Source of the DNA: an uncultured Thermoguttaceae bacterium
GTDB taxonomy: Bacteria; Planctomycetota; Planctomycetia; Pirellulales; Thermoguttaceae
Assembly (NCBI GenBank): GCA_937951625.1
Contig: CALFBP010000018.1
Coordinates: 62,001 to 126,000, forward strand
Length of the DNA stretch: 64,000 nucleotides
Reading direction: 5' to 3'
Numbering within the stretch: the stretch's first letter is position 1; every line of letters starts with the position of its first letter. This document shows positions 27,245 through 34,720 of the stretch, in pieces. The notes below the pieces were generated by a model. It made no database searches. It was not told the origin of the DNA and saw only the letters and a list, made by a program, of their open reading frames with translations. The position numbers and the translations under genes were made by a program.

Positions 27245-28630
27245 ATGGACGTTTGGAAATGGACCGCCATCGCCGCGGCGCTTTGGGCCATCGCCGGTTG
27301 CCATACCCCCCAAGCCATCACTGCCTTGGAGCGGGAAAACCGGATGCTCGAAGACCAAATTTACATGCTCGAAGACGAGCTGAGCCGGGCAGAATCCGCG
27401 CTGGAGGCTTGTCAGAGTGGCAAGGTGATGTCGGCGCGACCGGGTGGTGTTTCTTCCTCTTCCCCCCCAACGCCACCCTCTTTCACTTCACCCTCGCTTC
27501 AGGGACCGCGTTTGCCTGCCGGCGGCCGTGACGTTTCCGATAAGTCTCGCTCCGACCCTACAGAGTTTCGCTTGCCTGAGGTGGAAAGCGGCCGACCGCT
27601 TCCACCCGGCGTGATTCCTGACACCTTGGCCCCGTCCGCGCGTGGCGCGTCGCCCTCGCCGCCTTTAGAGCCGGCGGGCAAGGGAACTCTTTCCCCGCCG
27701 GCGCGTGACGTTTTGCCTAGTCCTGGTAAACCTTCGGCTAACCGAAGCCGACCGCGATCGCCGAAAACGTTCTCGGCACGCAGCGTGGGTCCACGAGGCG
27801 AGGATTTGCGTCGCCCGCCGCCTAGTTCGCTTGGAGCCGTGCAGCGTCGTGCGGCGCCCTTCCCGAGTGGCCGAGCGATTCCCGAAGCAGGGACCAGCGA
27901 ACCACCCAGTGCGACCCGGCATGATTCCAGGCTCGTTGCCGTCCAGGCCATCGCTTTGGATCCTCGGGCCGACAATACGCGAGCCGACCGTATTACACTG
28001 AACCGGTCTTTGACGGGGGGGTATTCACGGGACCCAAGGTTTGGCGATGCGGGGGTTTCGGTGCTGATCGAGCCTCGCGACGTGCATGGACGGCTCGTGC
28101 CTGCGCCGGGGCCGGTCTCCGTTGTGGTCCTCGATCGCGGTCGGTCCGGCGACGCCGCCCGCGTCGCCCGCTGGGATTACTCCACGGAGCAAATCGCCAC
28201 GCTTTACCGCAAAACGCCTTACGGAGAGGGTTTTTATCTGGAAATGCCGTGGCCGGGCAGTCCTCCGACTCGGGGGCACCTGCACCTTTTCGTCCGCTAT
28301 ACGACGCAAGACGGTCGCCACCTAGAAGCCTCGTGCGAACTCGACGTCGTGCTTCCGGACCACCACCCGAAAGCGTGGGTCCCGCTTGTTGGCGCCGCGG
28401 CGGAACCTCGTCCAACGGAAACGGCGGCAGAATGGCGGCCGAAGGCGCGCGAGGATGAATATTCGTTCCCATCCTCAAGTGTGGTCGCCTCGTCGCCGGG
28501 GGCGGGTGGCCCGTCCATGGCATCCTCGACGGTGGTTCCCACTTCTGCGGCCGTTTCCTCGGGAACGGCCGCTCCCCAGCCGCCCGCGGCCCGGCGTCCA
28601 ACTTGGTCGCCATTTCGCCCCGAGGAGTGA
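27245..28630 (+). CDS. lipoprotein with coiled coil, Pro/Ser-rich linker and a conserved beta domain
   Basis: 461 aa. The signal (MDVWKWTAIAAALWAIAGC) ends in a lipobox with Cys at 19. A short coiled coil follows (LERENRMLEDQIYMLEDEL, about 28-60), then about 190 residues rich in Pro, Ser and Arg. A compact domain at about 272-368 contains VSVVVLDRG, STEQIATLY, EMPWPG and LHLFVRYTTQDG. The same pattern occurs in the lipoprotein encoded at 59106-60140, so this is a real domain family (inference from eye alignment). The end is again Pro/Ala/Ser-rich. It probably hangs from a membrane into the periplasm; the coiled coil suggests self-association. Its own promoter is not evident. Confidence 0.8.
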   Translation: MDVWKWTAIAAALWAIAGCHTPQAITALERENRMLEDQIYMLEDELSRAESALEACQSGKVMSARPGGVSSSSPPTPPSFTSPSLQGPRLPAGGRDVSDKSRSDPTEFRLPEVESGRPLPPGVIPDTLAPSARGASPSPPLEPAGKGTLSPPARDVLPSPGKPSANRSRPRSPKTFSARSVGPRGEDLRRPPPSSLGAVQRRAAPFPSGRAIPEAGTSEPPSATRHDSRLVAVQAIALDPRADNTRADRITLNRSLTGGYSRDPRFGDAGVSVLIEPRDVHGRLVPAPGPVSVVVLDRGRSGDAARVARWDYSTEQIATLYRKTPYGEGFYLEMPWPGSPPTRGHLHLFVRYTTQDGRHLEASCELDVVLPDHHPKAWVPLVGAAAEPRPTETAAEWRPKAREDEYSFPSSSVVASSPGAGGPSMASSTVVPTSAAVSSGTAAPQPPAARRPTWSPFRPEE

Positions 28631-28937
28631 CCAAAGGCGAACGTCGAGGCCGGTTTGGCCTGCTGCATGAGGCGTCTGACGGCCTGCGCCCAAACCCTCC
28701 GCTTAGGGAATGCGGTTGTTTCATGAAGAGTAGCCACCGCCGACACTTTGAAAAGGGGGCTTGGAAAGATGGGTAAACTGTGACCATCAGGAACGAATTT
28801 TCAATCCTTTGGCCGAATTGTGGTCTCGAGAAAAAATCCCTGTCAACGCTTTTCCTGTTCTACCGGAATTACCCAAGACGATACAGGAAACATGCGCCAA
28901 CGTACCTCGTGATGGATCTGAAGAGGATGGAGAGGTC
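28631..28937. other. fliW upstream region with inverted repeat and GGA motifs
   Basis: 307 bases without a gene. TTTCCTGT (28851-28858) and ACAGGAAA (28883-28890) are perfect 8-base inverted arms separated by 24 bases, so a stem-loop or an operator can form in the leader. GGA triplets, the core of CsrA sites, occur at least six times before the fliW ATG, one of them (CCGGAATT) in the loop of this hairpin. No confident promoter hexamers were found. Confidence 0.4.
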
Positions 28938-29378
28938 ATGGAAGTCCAGACCACGCGGTTCGGTCCGATTCGCGTTACCGCAGACGATCTGATCCGCTTC
29001 CCCGAGGGATTGCCCGGGTTTGCGGATTGTCGCGAGTGGGTGCTATTGGCCGACGGCAAGAATGCGGCGTTGGCGTGGCTTCAAAGTGTGGAGCGGGCCG
29101 ATGTGGCTTTCGCCGTGGTTAGCCCCCGGCGCTATGTACCTGGCTATCGGCTGCACGTGGCGCGTCAGGAGTTGGAGCCGTTGGAGTTCGATGACCTTCA
29201 ATCCGCCCGCGTTTTGGCCATCGTGGGCCGAAATTCCCATGCGATCACGTTGAATTTGAAGGCCCCGGTGGTCCTCAACTTGGACCGTAGGCTGGGGCGT
29301 CAGGTGATCGCGAACGGCGACTGGTCCGTCCAACACGAGATAGTGCGGAGCGCTATTGCCCGCAAAAAGATCGCTTAA
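28938..29378 (+). CDS. fliW: flagellar assembly factor FliW
   Basis: 146 aa. FliW binds both flagellin and CsrA; when secreted flagellin frees it, it holds CsrA and lifts repression of flagellin translation. Family motifs are FGPIRVTADDLIRFPEGLPG at the N terminus, WLQSVERADVAFAVVSP, and NLKAPVVLNLDRRLGRQVI near the end. The ATG at 28938 is chosen because the protein then begins like other FliWs (MEVQTTRFG). The GAGAGG before it is only two bases away, closer than usual. The frame is open to 28761 but that part has no FliW similarity. csrA follows after 18 bases and flagellin after that. Confidence 0.93.
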   Translation: MEVQTTRFGPIRVTADDLIRFPEGLPGFADCREWVLLADGKNAALAWLQSVERADVAFAVVSPRRYVPGYRLHVARQELEPLEFDDLQSARVLAIVGRNSHAITLNLKAPVVLNLDRRLGRQVIANGDWSVQHEIVRSAIARKKIA

Positions 29379-29396
29379 GTCCCCAAGGAGCCACCG

Positions 29397-29669
29397 ATGC
29401 TGGTCCTATCCCGACAGCGCGACGAAAGCATCATCATCGGCGACAACATCGTCGTCACGATTGTGGACATCCGTGGGGACAAGGTACGCCTTGGGATTCA
29501 AGCCCCGACTGAGATTCCTGTGCATCGTCGGGAGGTCTTCGAGGCCATTCAGCGCGAGAACATGCAGGCCAGCCGAGTTCAGCCCAACGAACTGGGCGAA
29601 TTGAAGCAATCCCCCCCCAAGCCGAAGCATTCCAAAGAACCGTTGAGCCGCCACGACAAACAACTGTAG
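29397..29669 (+). CDS. csrA: carbon storage/translational regulator CsrA
   Basis: 90 aa RNA-binding regulator that blocks ribosome access at GGA motifs, classically on flagellin mRNA. The N-terminal 55 residues are textbook CsrA: MLVLSRQRDESIIIGD, RGDKVRLGIQAP, IPVHRREVFEAI. Arg at the LSRQ position and the IPVHR segment, which form the RNA-binding edge, are intact. The tail (30 residues rich in Lys, Pro and His) is longer than in E. coli (61 aa in total). AAGGAG (29385-29390) is a clear Shine-Dalgarno. The fliW-csrA-flagellin order is the known regulatory trio. Confidence 0.95.
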   Translation: MLVLSRQRDESIIIGDNIVVTIVDIRGDKVRLGIQAPTEIPVHRREVFEAIQRENMQASRVQPNELGELKQSPPKPKHSKEPLSRHDKQL

Positions 29670-30000
29670 CGGTTGTTCGGCTTCTAACGTCGGGTGACTG
29701 AGAAGAACACCTAAAAAACGAGTGAGAAACTTTTGCCTTGCCTAAAGTGCGCAGTCTACTTGATCGATAGGTTTTTTCGAAGGGCGTCAAGGAGGCTCGT
29801 CCCGGCTGTGGCTGCGCGGGTTTTAGTGGCTCACCGGACAAGTTTCTCCTAACGCTGGGAACCATGACCTTGCACTTGGCCAGCGCCGCCAGGGGCGACG
29901 TGGCCCCAGAACACCATGCCGCTGAGCTCGCCCGGATTCGTCGCTCCCCGCGCTCCGGTCAGGCTTTGAACCAACTTTTAACTTGTAGAGGGTATCTCGC
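29670..30000 (+). other. flagellin upstream region and long mRNA leader
   Basis: 331 bases without a gene. After the sigma-28-like promoter at 29743-29770 a leader of about 225 bases precedes the flagellin ATG. GGA motifs lie at 29791, 29836, 29858 and 29934, the first as AAGGA in the CsrA consensus ANGGA. None overlaps the weak AGAGGG before the start codon. A short GC stem (CCCG/CGGG) followed by TTTT near 29801-29824 could pause transcription but is too weak to call a terminator. Confidence 0.4.
29743..29770 (+). promoter_or_regulatory. sigma-28 (FliA)-type promoter of flagellin
   Basis: TAAAG at 29743-29747, then after TAAA a 16-base spacer, then ATCGATAG at 29763-29770, against the consensus TAAA-N15-GCCGATAA. 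Five of eight bases match in the -10 element, including the CGATA core. Its position upstream of the flagellin gene is where a late flagellar promoter is expected. Confidence 0.55.
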
Positions 30001-33000
30001 ATGACCCGCATCAACACCAATGTCAGTTCGCTCAACGCCCAAAAAACGTTGGCGAGAACGAACGCGCAGTTACAGCAGGCATTGACCCGCTTGAGCACCG
30101 GTTTGCGGATCAACGCGGGCAAGGACGACCCAGCCGGGTTGATCGCCAGCGAAATGCTCCGCAGCGACATCGTCGGAGCTCAGAAAGCCATCGCCAACAA
30201 CCAGACCGCTAACCAAATGATCGCCACGGCGGATAGCGCCTTGGGCCAGGTCAGCGCTTTGTTGAACGACATCCGCGGTCTGGTCGAGGAAGCGGCCAAC
30301 CGCGGAGCCTTAAGCGACGCGCAAATCGCCGCCAATCAATTGCAGATCGACTCCTCACTCCAAGCCATTGACCGAATTGCTCAAGTCACACGATTCCAAG
30401 GCCGAGCCCTGCTCGATGGCAACTTGGATTTCGTCACCAAGAACGTCGATGAAACTAGGCTTACCAATCTGCAAGTCAACCAAGCCAATTTCGGCACGCA
30501 GACCCAGATCGACGTCGGCATCAATGTAGCCGCTCAGGCGACCCAGGCCGAATTGGTCTTCAATGGCTCGCAGATCGGCGGCGCAGCCACCGTCGAGATT
30601 GGCGGGACGGCCGGCTTCCAAACATTTAACTTTGGCGCCGGCAGCACGATCCAGCAGATCGCTAGCGCCATCAACCTGGTCTCCGACGCTACGGGTGTCC
30701 AGGCTGTCCTCAATAACCGCGTGGCCACGACGGCCACGCAAGGCGAGTCGAAGCTCGTGAATGTCGGCGGGGTCGAGGGCATCAAGATCACAGCCGATAC
30801 GGCAGGAAGGATTCCCGGCGATTTCACCGTGCGCTACACGAGGGGGGCGACAACCACGGCTTCGTGGACCTCGGGCAGTCCCAACGTGATCGATGTCACC
30901 GTTGCTACTACACAGTGGGCTACCGCGGGTGCTGCCGCCACCCCTGTGAATATCGGCAACGACAACCAACTCACCCTGGCGGCGAGGATCGCCGGAACCC
31001 AGTTCAACGGAGTGGACCTCACGATCGTCAATGGTACGGGAAATACCGCCACCTACGACTACGCGACCAACAGGGTGACCGTCACCCTCACCGTCGCGGG
31101 AAGTACAGCGACCAACGTCGCCAATCTGATCAATCAACAGCTTGGTAATTTGTTCATCGCCACGGCAAGCGGTGCGCAAACCAATGACGTCGTCGCGGGT
31201 ACGTATAACGATTTGTCCAACAACGCGGGCACCGATGGCGGAACCGTCACGGCAACGTTGGCCCAAGTCCGCAGTGCCATCAACACCAGTATTGGAACTC
31301 AGGTCACGGCCACGGACCTTGGCGCCAATTCCGCGACCACCGTCGTTGACGTGATCAATTACTCCGGCGCGATTGGCGAGTTGAACAACGCCGCCGGCGC
31401 TGGTCAGCCGAACAATCGCATTCAGTTGACCGGCACAGACACTGCGGCCCACATGCCCGTGGTCTTCCGCGCGAACGGCGTCAACCAGAGCTTGAGCATC
31501 AGCTTTATCAACAACACGCGTACCAATGGGAAGTCGACCGCGTATCTCCAAGGCGCGAACAGCGTGTTGAAGGTCGAGGCCGTTGCTCAGGGCAGCCAGA
31601 ACGACGGTTGGACGTTCAACATCGTCAACCACGCAACGGAAAGGAGCATTGTTTACGATCGAGCGACCAGGACCGTGACCTACACCGCCAATCTGGCCTC
31701 GACGACAGCCAACGCGATCGCGTCCGAGTTGAATGCGGCGGTGGGAACACAGTTCCAAATCTCGGTCGTATCCGGCGGAACGAACAACTTTGGTTCGGCC
31801 GCATCGTCCGTGACCGCCGATGGCTCGATTTATGACGGTGTCTATGTCAATCTGGCCACCGACGCGAACGGCGTGGTTACCAGCACTGCCAACGAGGTCG
31901 TATCCGCCATCAATGCCAACCCTGCCCTGCAGAGCCTGGGCATCGTGGCCTCGAACGTCACCTACAGCGACGGCTCTGGCGTGGCGGCTACTGGCACGGT
32001 TACGCTGATGGAGGTGGGTAGGACGGCCACGAATCAAGCGGCGTCGGGTACTACCTATGCCGCCAATGGTTCCACCGCTCGAGTCACCGTGACCGCCAAG
32101 AACGCCGGCGCTGCTTACAATGGGGTGAAGATCGCGTTTGCCAACGGCGCCACGGCGGGCAACGAATACGCTACGTATGACGCCGCCAACAAGATCCTCA
32201 CTTTCCACATCGCGGCGGGGGTCACCACGGCGGATGCTCTCGTCACCGCCTTCAACACCGGTTCGGGCACGGCTCAGTCCGTGAAGGACTTGTTCCTCGT
32301 GACAGGTCCGTCGGGCGGCGGTCCTGGTATCGTGACCAGCAACGACATCGGGTGGCTAACGGGCGGTGTGACCTACTCAGGCACCTCGCTCGGCGGCGTC
32401 GACTCCGAGGGGAATTACGACGCCAACCAGGTGATTGGTACGGCCGGCCTGTCGATCAAGTCGATCGAGTACGGTTCCAAGCAGTTCGTTTCGGTGAAAA
32501 CCCTTGCCGGCACCTTCACCACCTACGACTCGACGAATACCGCCTCCCAGCGCGCCAATGGCACGGACGCAAGAGTTCAAGTCAATGGAATCCAGGCGGT
32601 GGCCGATGGGCTGAAGGTGTCGTTAAACACCTCGACGCTAGATCTCAGCTTCGAATTGCTCTCGACCGTCACGGCCGGCACCAATCTCAACTTCCAGATT
32701 GTTGGTGGCGGCGCGTTGTTCCAGATCGGGCCTGATGTGCTCTCTAGCCAGCAAGCTCGTTTGGGCATCGCCAGTGTGAACTCCTCGCGGCTGGGCGGCA
32801 CCGCCGGTCGTTTGGACGAATTGAAGTCCGGCGGAGCCAAGTCACTTACCAACGACATCGTCGGCGCCGGCAAGGTGGTCAACCAGGCGATCGCCACGGT
32901 GGCCACACTTCGCGGGCGGTTGGGGGCCTTCCAGAAGACGACCCTCGACACCAATATCGCCACCCTGAACGATACGCTCCAGGCCCTGACCGACGCCGAA

Positions 33001-33135
33001 AGCTCGATCCGCGACGCCGACTTCGCCGCGGAGACCGCCAGCCTGACGAGGGCCCAAATCCTCAGCCAGTCCGGTTTGAGTGTGTTGAAACTGGCCAACC
33101 AAAGCCCGCAACAGGTCCTCGCCCTGCTGCAATAA
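30001..33135 (+). CDS. flagellin with enlarged, repeat-containing central region
   Basis: 1044 aa, about twice the E. coli flagellin (498). The terminal domains that polymerise are classical. The N-terminal D0/D1 has TRINTNVSSLNAQ, LSTGLRINAGKDDPAGLIAS and RFQGRALLDG. The C-terminal D1/D0 has AESSIRDADFAAETASLTRA and ends in SVLKLANQSPQQVLALLQ. Between them are about 750 residues rich in Thr, Ala, Asn and Val, exposed on the filament surface. Three diverged copies of a roughly 70-residue unit are visible at about 322-390, 521-591 and 693-766. Export is by the flagellar type III system, with FliW (encoded upstream) as chaperone-like partner. A strong terminator follows. Naming it fliC or hag would be arbitrary. 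Confidence 0.95.
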   Translation: MTRINTNVSSLNAQKTLARTNAQLQQALTRLSTGLRINAGKDDPAGLIASEMLRSDIVGAQKAIANNQTANQMIATADSALGQVSALLNDIRGLVEEAANRGALSDAQIAANQLQIDSSLQAIDRIAQVTRFQGRALLDGNLDFVTKNVDETRLTNLQVNQANFGTQTQIDVGINVAAQATQAELVFNGSQIGGAATVEIGGTAGFQTFNFGAGSTIQQIASAINLVSDATGVQAVLNNRVATTATQGESKLVNVGGVEGIKITADTAGRIPGDFTVRYTRGATTTASWTSGSPNVIDVTVATTQWATAGAAATPVNIGNDNQLTLAARIAGTQFNGVDLTIVNGTGNTATYDYATNRVTVTLTVAGSTATNVANLINQQLGNLFIATASGAQTNDVVAGTYNDLSNNAGTDGGTVTATLAQVRSAINTSIGTQVTATDLGANSATTVVDVINYSGAIGELNNAAGAGQPNNRIQLTGTDTAAHMPVVFRANGVNQSLSISFINNTRTNGKSTAYLQGANSVLKVEAVAQGSQNDGWTFNIVNHATERSIVYDRATRTVTYTANLASTTANAIASELNAAVGTQFQISVVSGGTNNFGSAASSVTADGSIYDGVYVNLATDANGVVTSTANEVVSAINANPALQSLGIVASNVTYSDGSGVAATGTVTLMEVGRTATNQAASGTTYAANGSTARVTVTAKNAGAAYNGVKIAFANGATAGNEYATYDAANKILTFHIAAGVTTADALVTAFNTGSGTAQSVKDLFLVTGPSGGGPGIVTSNDIGWLTGGVTYSGTSLGGVDSEGNYDANQVIGTAGLSIKSIEYGSKQFVSVKTLAGTFTTYDSTNTASQRANGTDARVQVNGIQAVADGLKVSLNTSTLDLSFELLSTVTAGTNLNFQIVGGGALFQIGPDVLSSQQARLGIASVNSSRLGGTAGRLDELKSGGAKSLTNDIVGAGKVVNQAIATVATLRGRLGAFQKTTLDTNIATLNDTLQALTDAESSIRDADFAAETASLTRAQILSQSGLSVLKLANQSPQQVLALLQ
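30964..32298 (+). repeat. three degenerate protein-coding repeats inside flagellin
   Basis: The units begin near 30964 (NQLTLAARIAGTQFNGVDL), 31561 (SVLKVEAVAQGSQNDGWTF) and 32077 (ARVTVTAKNAGAAYNGVKI), each about 70 codons. They share x-A-x-x-x-G-x-x-x-x-G followed by a strand ending VN or AN, then YD-x-A-x-[RK]-x-[VL]-T and a helix (ATNVANLINQ, ANAIASELNA, ADALVTAFNT). This looks like a tandemly expanded surface domain. Identity is low, so the copies are old. Confidence 0.6.
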
Positions 33136-33167
33136 CCCCAGCCTTCGACTCTAACCTGGTCGATACA

Positions 33168-33204
33168 AGCGGCCCGCTTCGAAGGAAGTGGGCCGCTGTT
33201 TTTT
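33168..33204 (+). terminator. rho-independent terminator after flagellin
   Basis: Arms AGCGGCCCGCTTC (33168-33180) and GAAGTGGGCCGCT (33185-33197) pair over 13 positions with one G-T wobble around a GAAG tetraloop, followed by GTTTTTT. It lies 33 bases after the flagellin stop. The gene beyond it is on the opposite strand, so it ends the flagellin transcript. Confidence 0.92.
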
Positions 33205-33284
33205 CCAACGCCAACTCAGCGAATTCTCGTTGGCTGAAATTTCGGTCAGGGTGGCCAGAAGTTCAAGGAGCCAACCGACGGCGG

Positions 33285-34631
33285 CTAAGAACTGAATACC
33301 CGATCGCCCTCCATCAAGCACAGCGATGGTTTCCGACCAGGCGTCTCCGTCTCGAAGCGGCCATGACCGCTAAGCGTGAAGACAATGCACTCGCTTCGGC
33401 CCATCTGCCGACATCGCTGTGCCTCGGCGATGGCCGCCGCGATGGCATAGGCCGATTCAGCCGCCGGGACAATTCCCTCCTCATCGGCAAACACCCGGGC
33501 GGCCGCAAGGCAGTCCGCCTCGGCGAGGGCCAACGCTTCGACGATCCCGAGCTTGGCCACGAGGCTCACCAGCGGCGACATCCCGTGGTAGCGAAGACCA
33601 CATGCCCGAATTGCCGCCGGTACATAGTCCACGCCTAGCGTGAACATCTTGAATCGGGGAGTGAGTCTGGCCGCATCGGCATAATCATAGCGGTATGCGC
33701 CGCGAGTCAGGGTGGGACAAGTTTCGGGTTCGACGGCCAGGAGGCGTATCGGCTCGCCGCGGAGCTTGTCTGCGACGAAAGGAGAGGCCATCCCGGCAAA
33801 ATTGCTCCCCCCGCCGACGCACCCGATCACCACGTTGGGGCGTTCTCCAAGGCCTGCCAACTGTCGTTTCGTTTCCAGCCCGATCACGGTCTGATGGAAC
33901 ATCACGTGGTTCAAAACGCTTCCGAAGGCGTATTTCGTCCCCTCACAGGAGGTGGCCGTTTCGATCGCGTCGCTAATCGCCATGCCGATGCTGCCGGGAC
34001 AGTTCGGATCTTCGATCAGCGCACGGCGGCCGGCGGCGGTGTGGGGGGAGGGGCTGGGGACGACCGTAGCGCCATAGCGCTCGATGATCGCCCGAGAACG
34101 TGGCCTTTGCTGGCAACTCAACCGCACCATGAAGACGGTGCAGCTCAAACCGAAGGAGGCACAAGTCATGGCGAGCGAGCGGCCCCACTGGCCTGCTCCC
34201 GTCTCGGTGGTCAATCGCGCCACCCCCTCCTGGCGGTTGTAGTAGGCTTGGGGCACGGCCGTATTCAGTTTATGGCTCCCAGAAGGACTGACACTTTCGT
34301 CCTTGAAGTAGATTCTGGCGGGGGTCTTCAATACCCGCTCCAGATTCCGGGCCCGCACCAACGCTGTCGGTCGCCATTGGGAGTATGCTTCGAGAACCGT
34401 CGCGGGGATTTCGATCCAGCGAGTGCGTGCCCATTCCTGCTCGATGAGTGCCTTGGGCAACAACGGCTCCAGGTCGTGCGGCTGGAGGGGACGATCTTCG
34501 GACGGATGCAGCGGCGTCGGCGGTGGCTCAGGCAAGTCGGCCGCGAGATTGTACCAGGCTGCCGGGCGCTCGCCCGCGTTGGGTTCTGAATCGCTGGAAA
34601 GCACGCAATTTTCCTGATATTCTTTATCCAC
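33285..34631 (-). CDS. tryptophan synthase beta chain, type 2 (TrpB2)
   Basis: 448 aa PLP enzyme that condenses indole and serine to tryptophan, of the TrpB2 type that usually works without a TrpA partner. The internal-aldimine lysine is Lys121 in GSHKLNTA. TTETGAGQWG, PGSIGMAISDAIE, the phosphate-binding CVGGGSNF and AAESAYAI are family motifs. The N-terminal WYNLAADLPEPPPTPLHP is characteristic of TrpB2 rather than TrpB1. The start is probably GTG at 34631, which lies inside a perfect palindrome; a GTG nine codons later is an alternative. No trpA, trpC or trpF is nearby. It is divergent from the lipo-amino-acid synthetase by 89 bases and may serve indole salvage or that pathway (inference). 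Confidence 0.92.
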   Translation of the reverse strand: MDKEYQENCVLSSDSEPNAGERPAAWYNLAADLPEPPPTPLHPSEDRPLQPHDLEPLLPKALIEQEWARTRWIEIPATVLEAYSQWRPTALVRARNLERVLKTPARIYFKDESVSPSGSHKLNTAVPQAYYNRQEGVARLTTETGAGQWGRSLAMTCASFGLSCTVFMVRLSCQQRPRSRAIIERYGATVVPSPSPHTAAGRRALIEDPNCPGSIGMAISDAIETATSCEGTKYAFGSVLNHVMFHQTVIGLETKRQLAGLGERPNVVIGCVGGGSNFAGMASPFVADKLRGEPIRLLAVEPETCPTLTRGAYRYDYADAARLTPRFKMFTLGVDYVPAAIRACGLRYHGMSPLVSLVAKLGIVEALALAEADCLAAARVFADEEGIVPAAESAYAIAAAIAEAQRCRQMGRSECIVFTLSGHGRFETETPGRKPSLCLMEGDRVFSS

Positions 34632-34644
34632 CCGAATGGGTGGA
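34627..34644. promoter_or_regulatory. perfect inverted repeat between trpB2 and the synthetase gene
   Basis: TCCACCC (34627-34633) and GGGTGGA (34638-34644) flank GAAT, forming either an operator dyad or a 7-bp RNA hairpin. It covers the GTG start of trpB2, so binding or folding there could block its initiation. On the other side TACAAT (34690-34695) is a possible -10 for the synthetase gene, without a good -35. Confidence 0.4.
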
Positions 34645-34720
34645 CGGTCATCTTCAAGCCTTTCCCGCCCGCATTGGTCTATTGTAGTTTACAATTCAAT
34701 ACCGCCACTCAAATCCCAAC

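Noticed and set aside
28651-28670. Possible sigma-54 promoter (TGGCC and TGCA) before fliW
   Set aside because: The GG and GC elements are too close together for the fixed -24/-12 spacing.
28851-28890. LexA-like box from the CCTGT and ACAGG arms
   Set aside because: The arms are 24 bases apart, far too long for any LexA operator; an RNA stem or an unrelated operator is more likely.
29801-29824. Terminator or attenuator in the flagellin leader
   Set aside because: The stem has only four sure GC pairs and a short T run; not enough to call.
30355-32208. 617-codon open frame on the minus strand inside flagellin
   Set aside because: The composition (Arg, Gly, Val, Asp, His runs) mirrors the Thr/Ala/Asn codons of flagellin; there is no start signal and no motif.
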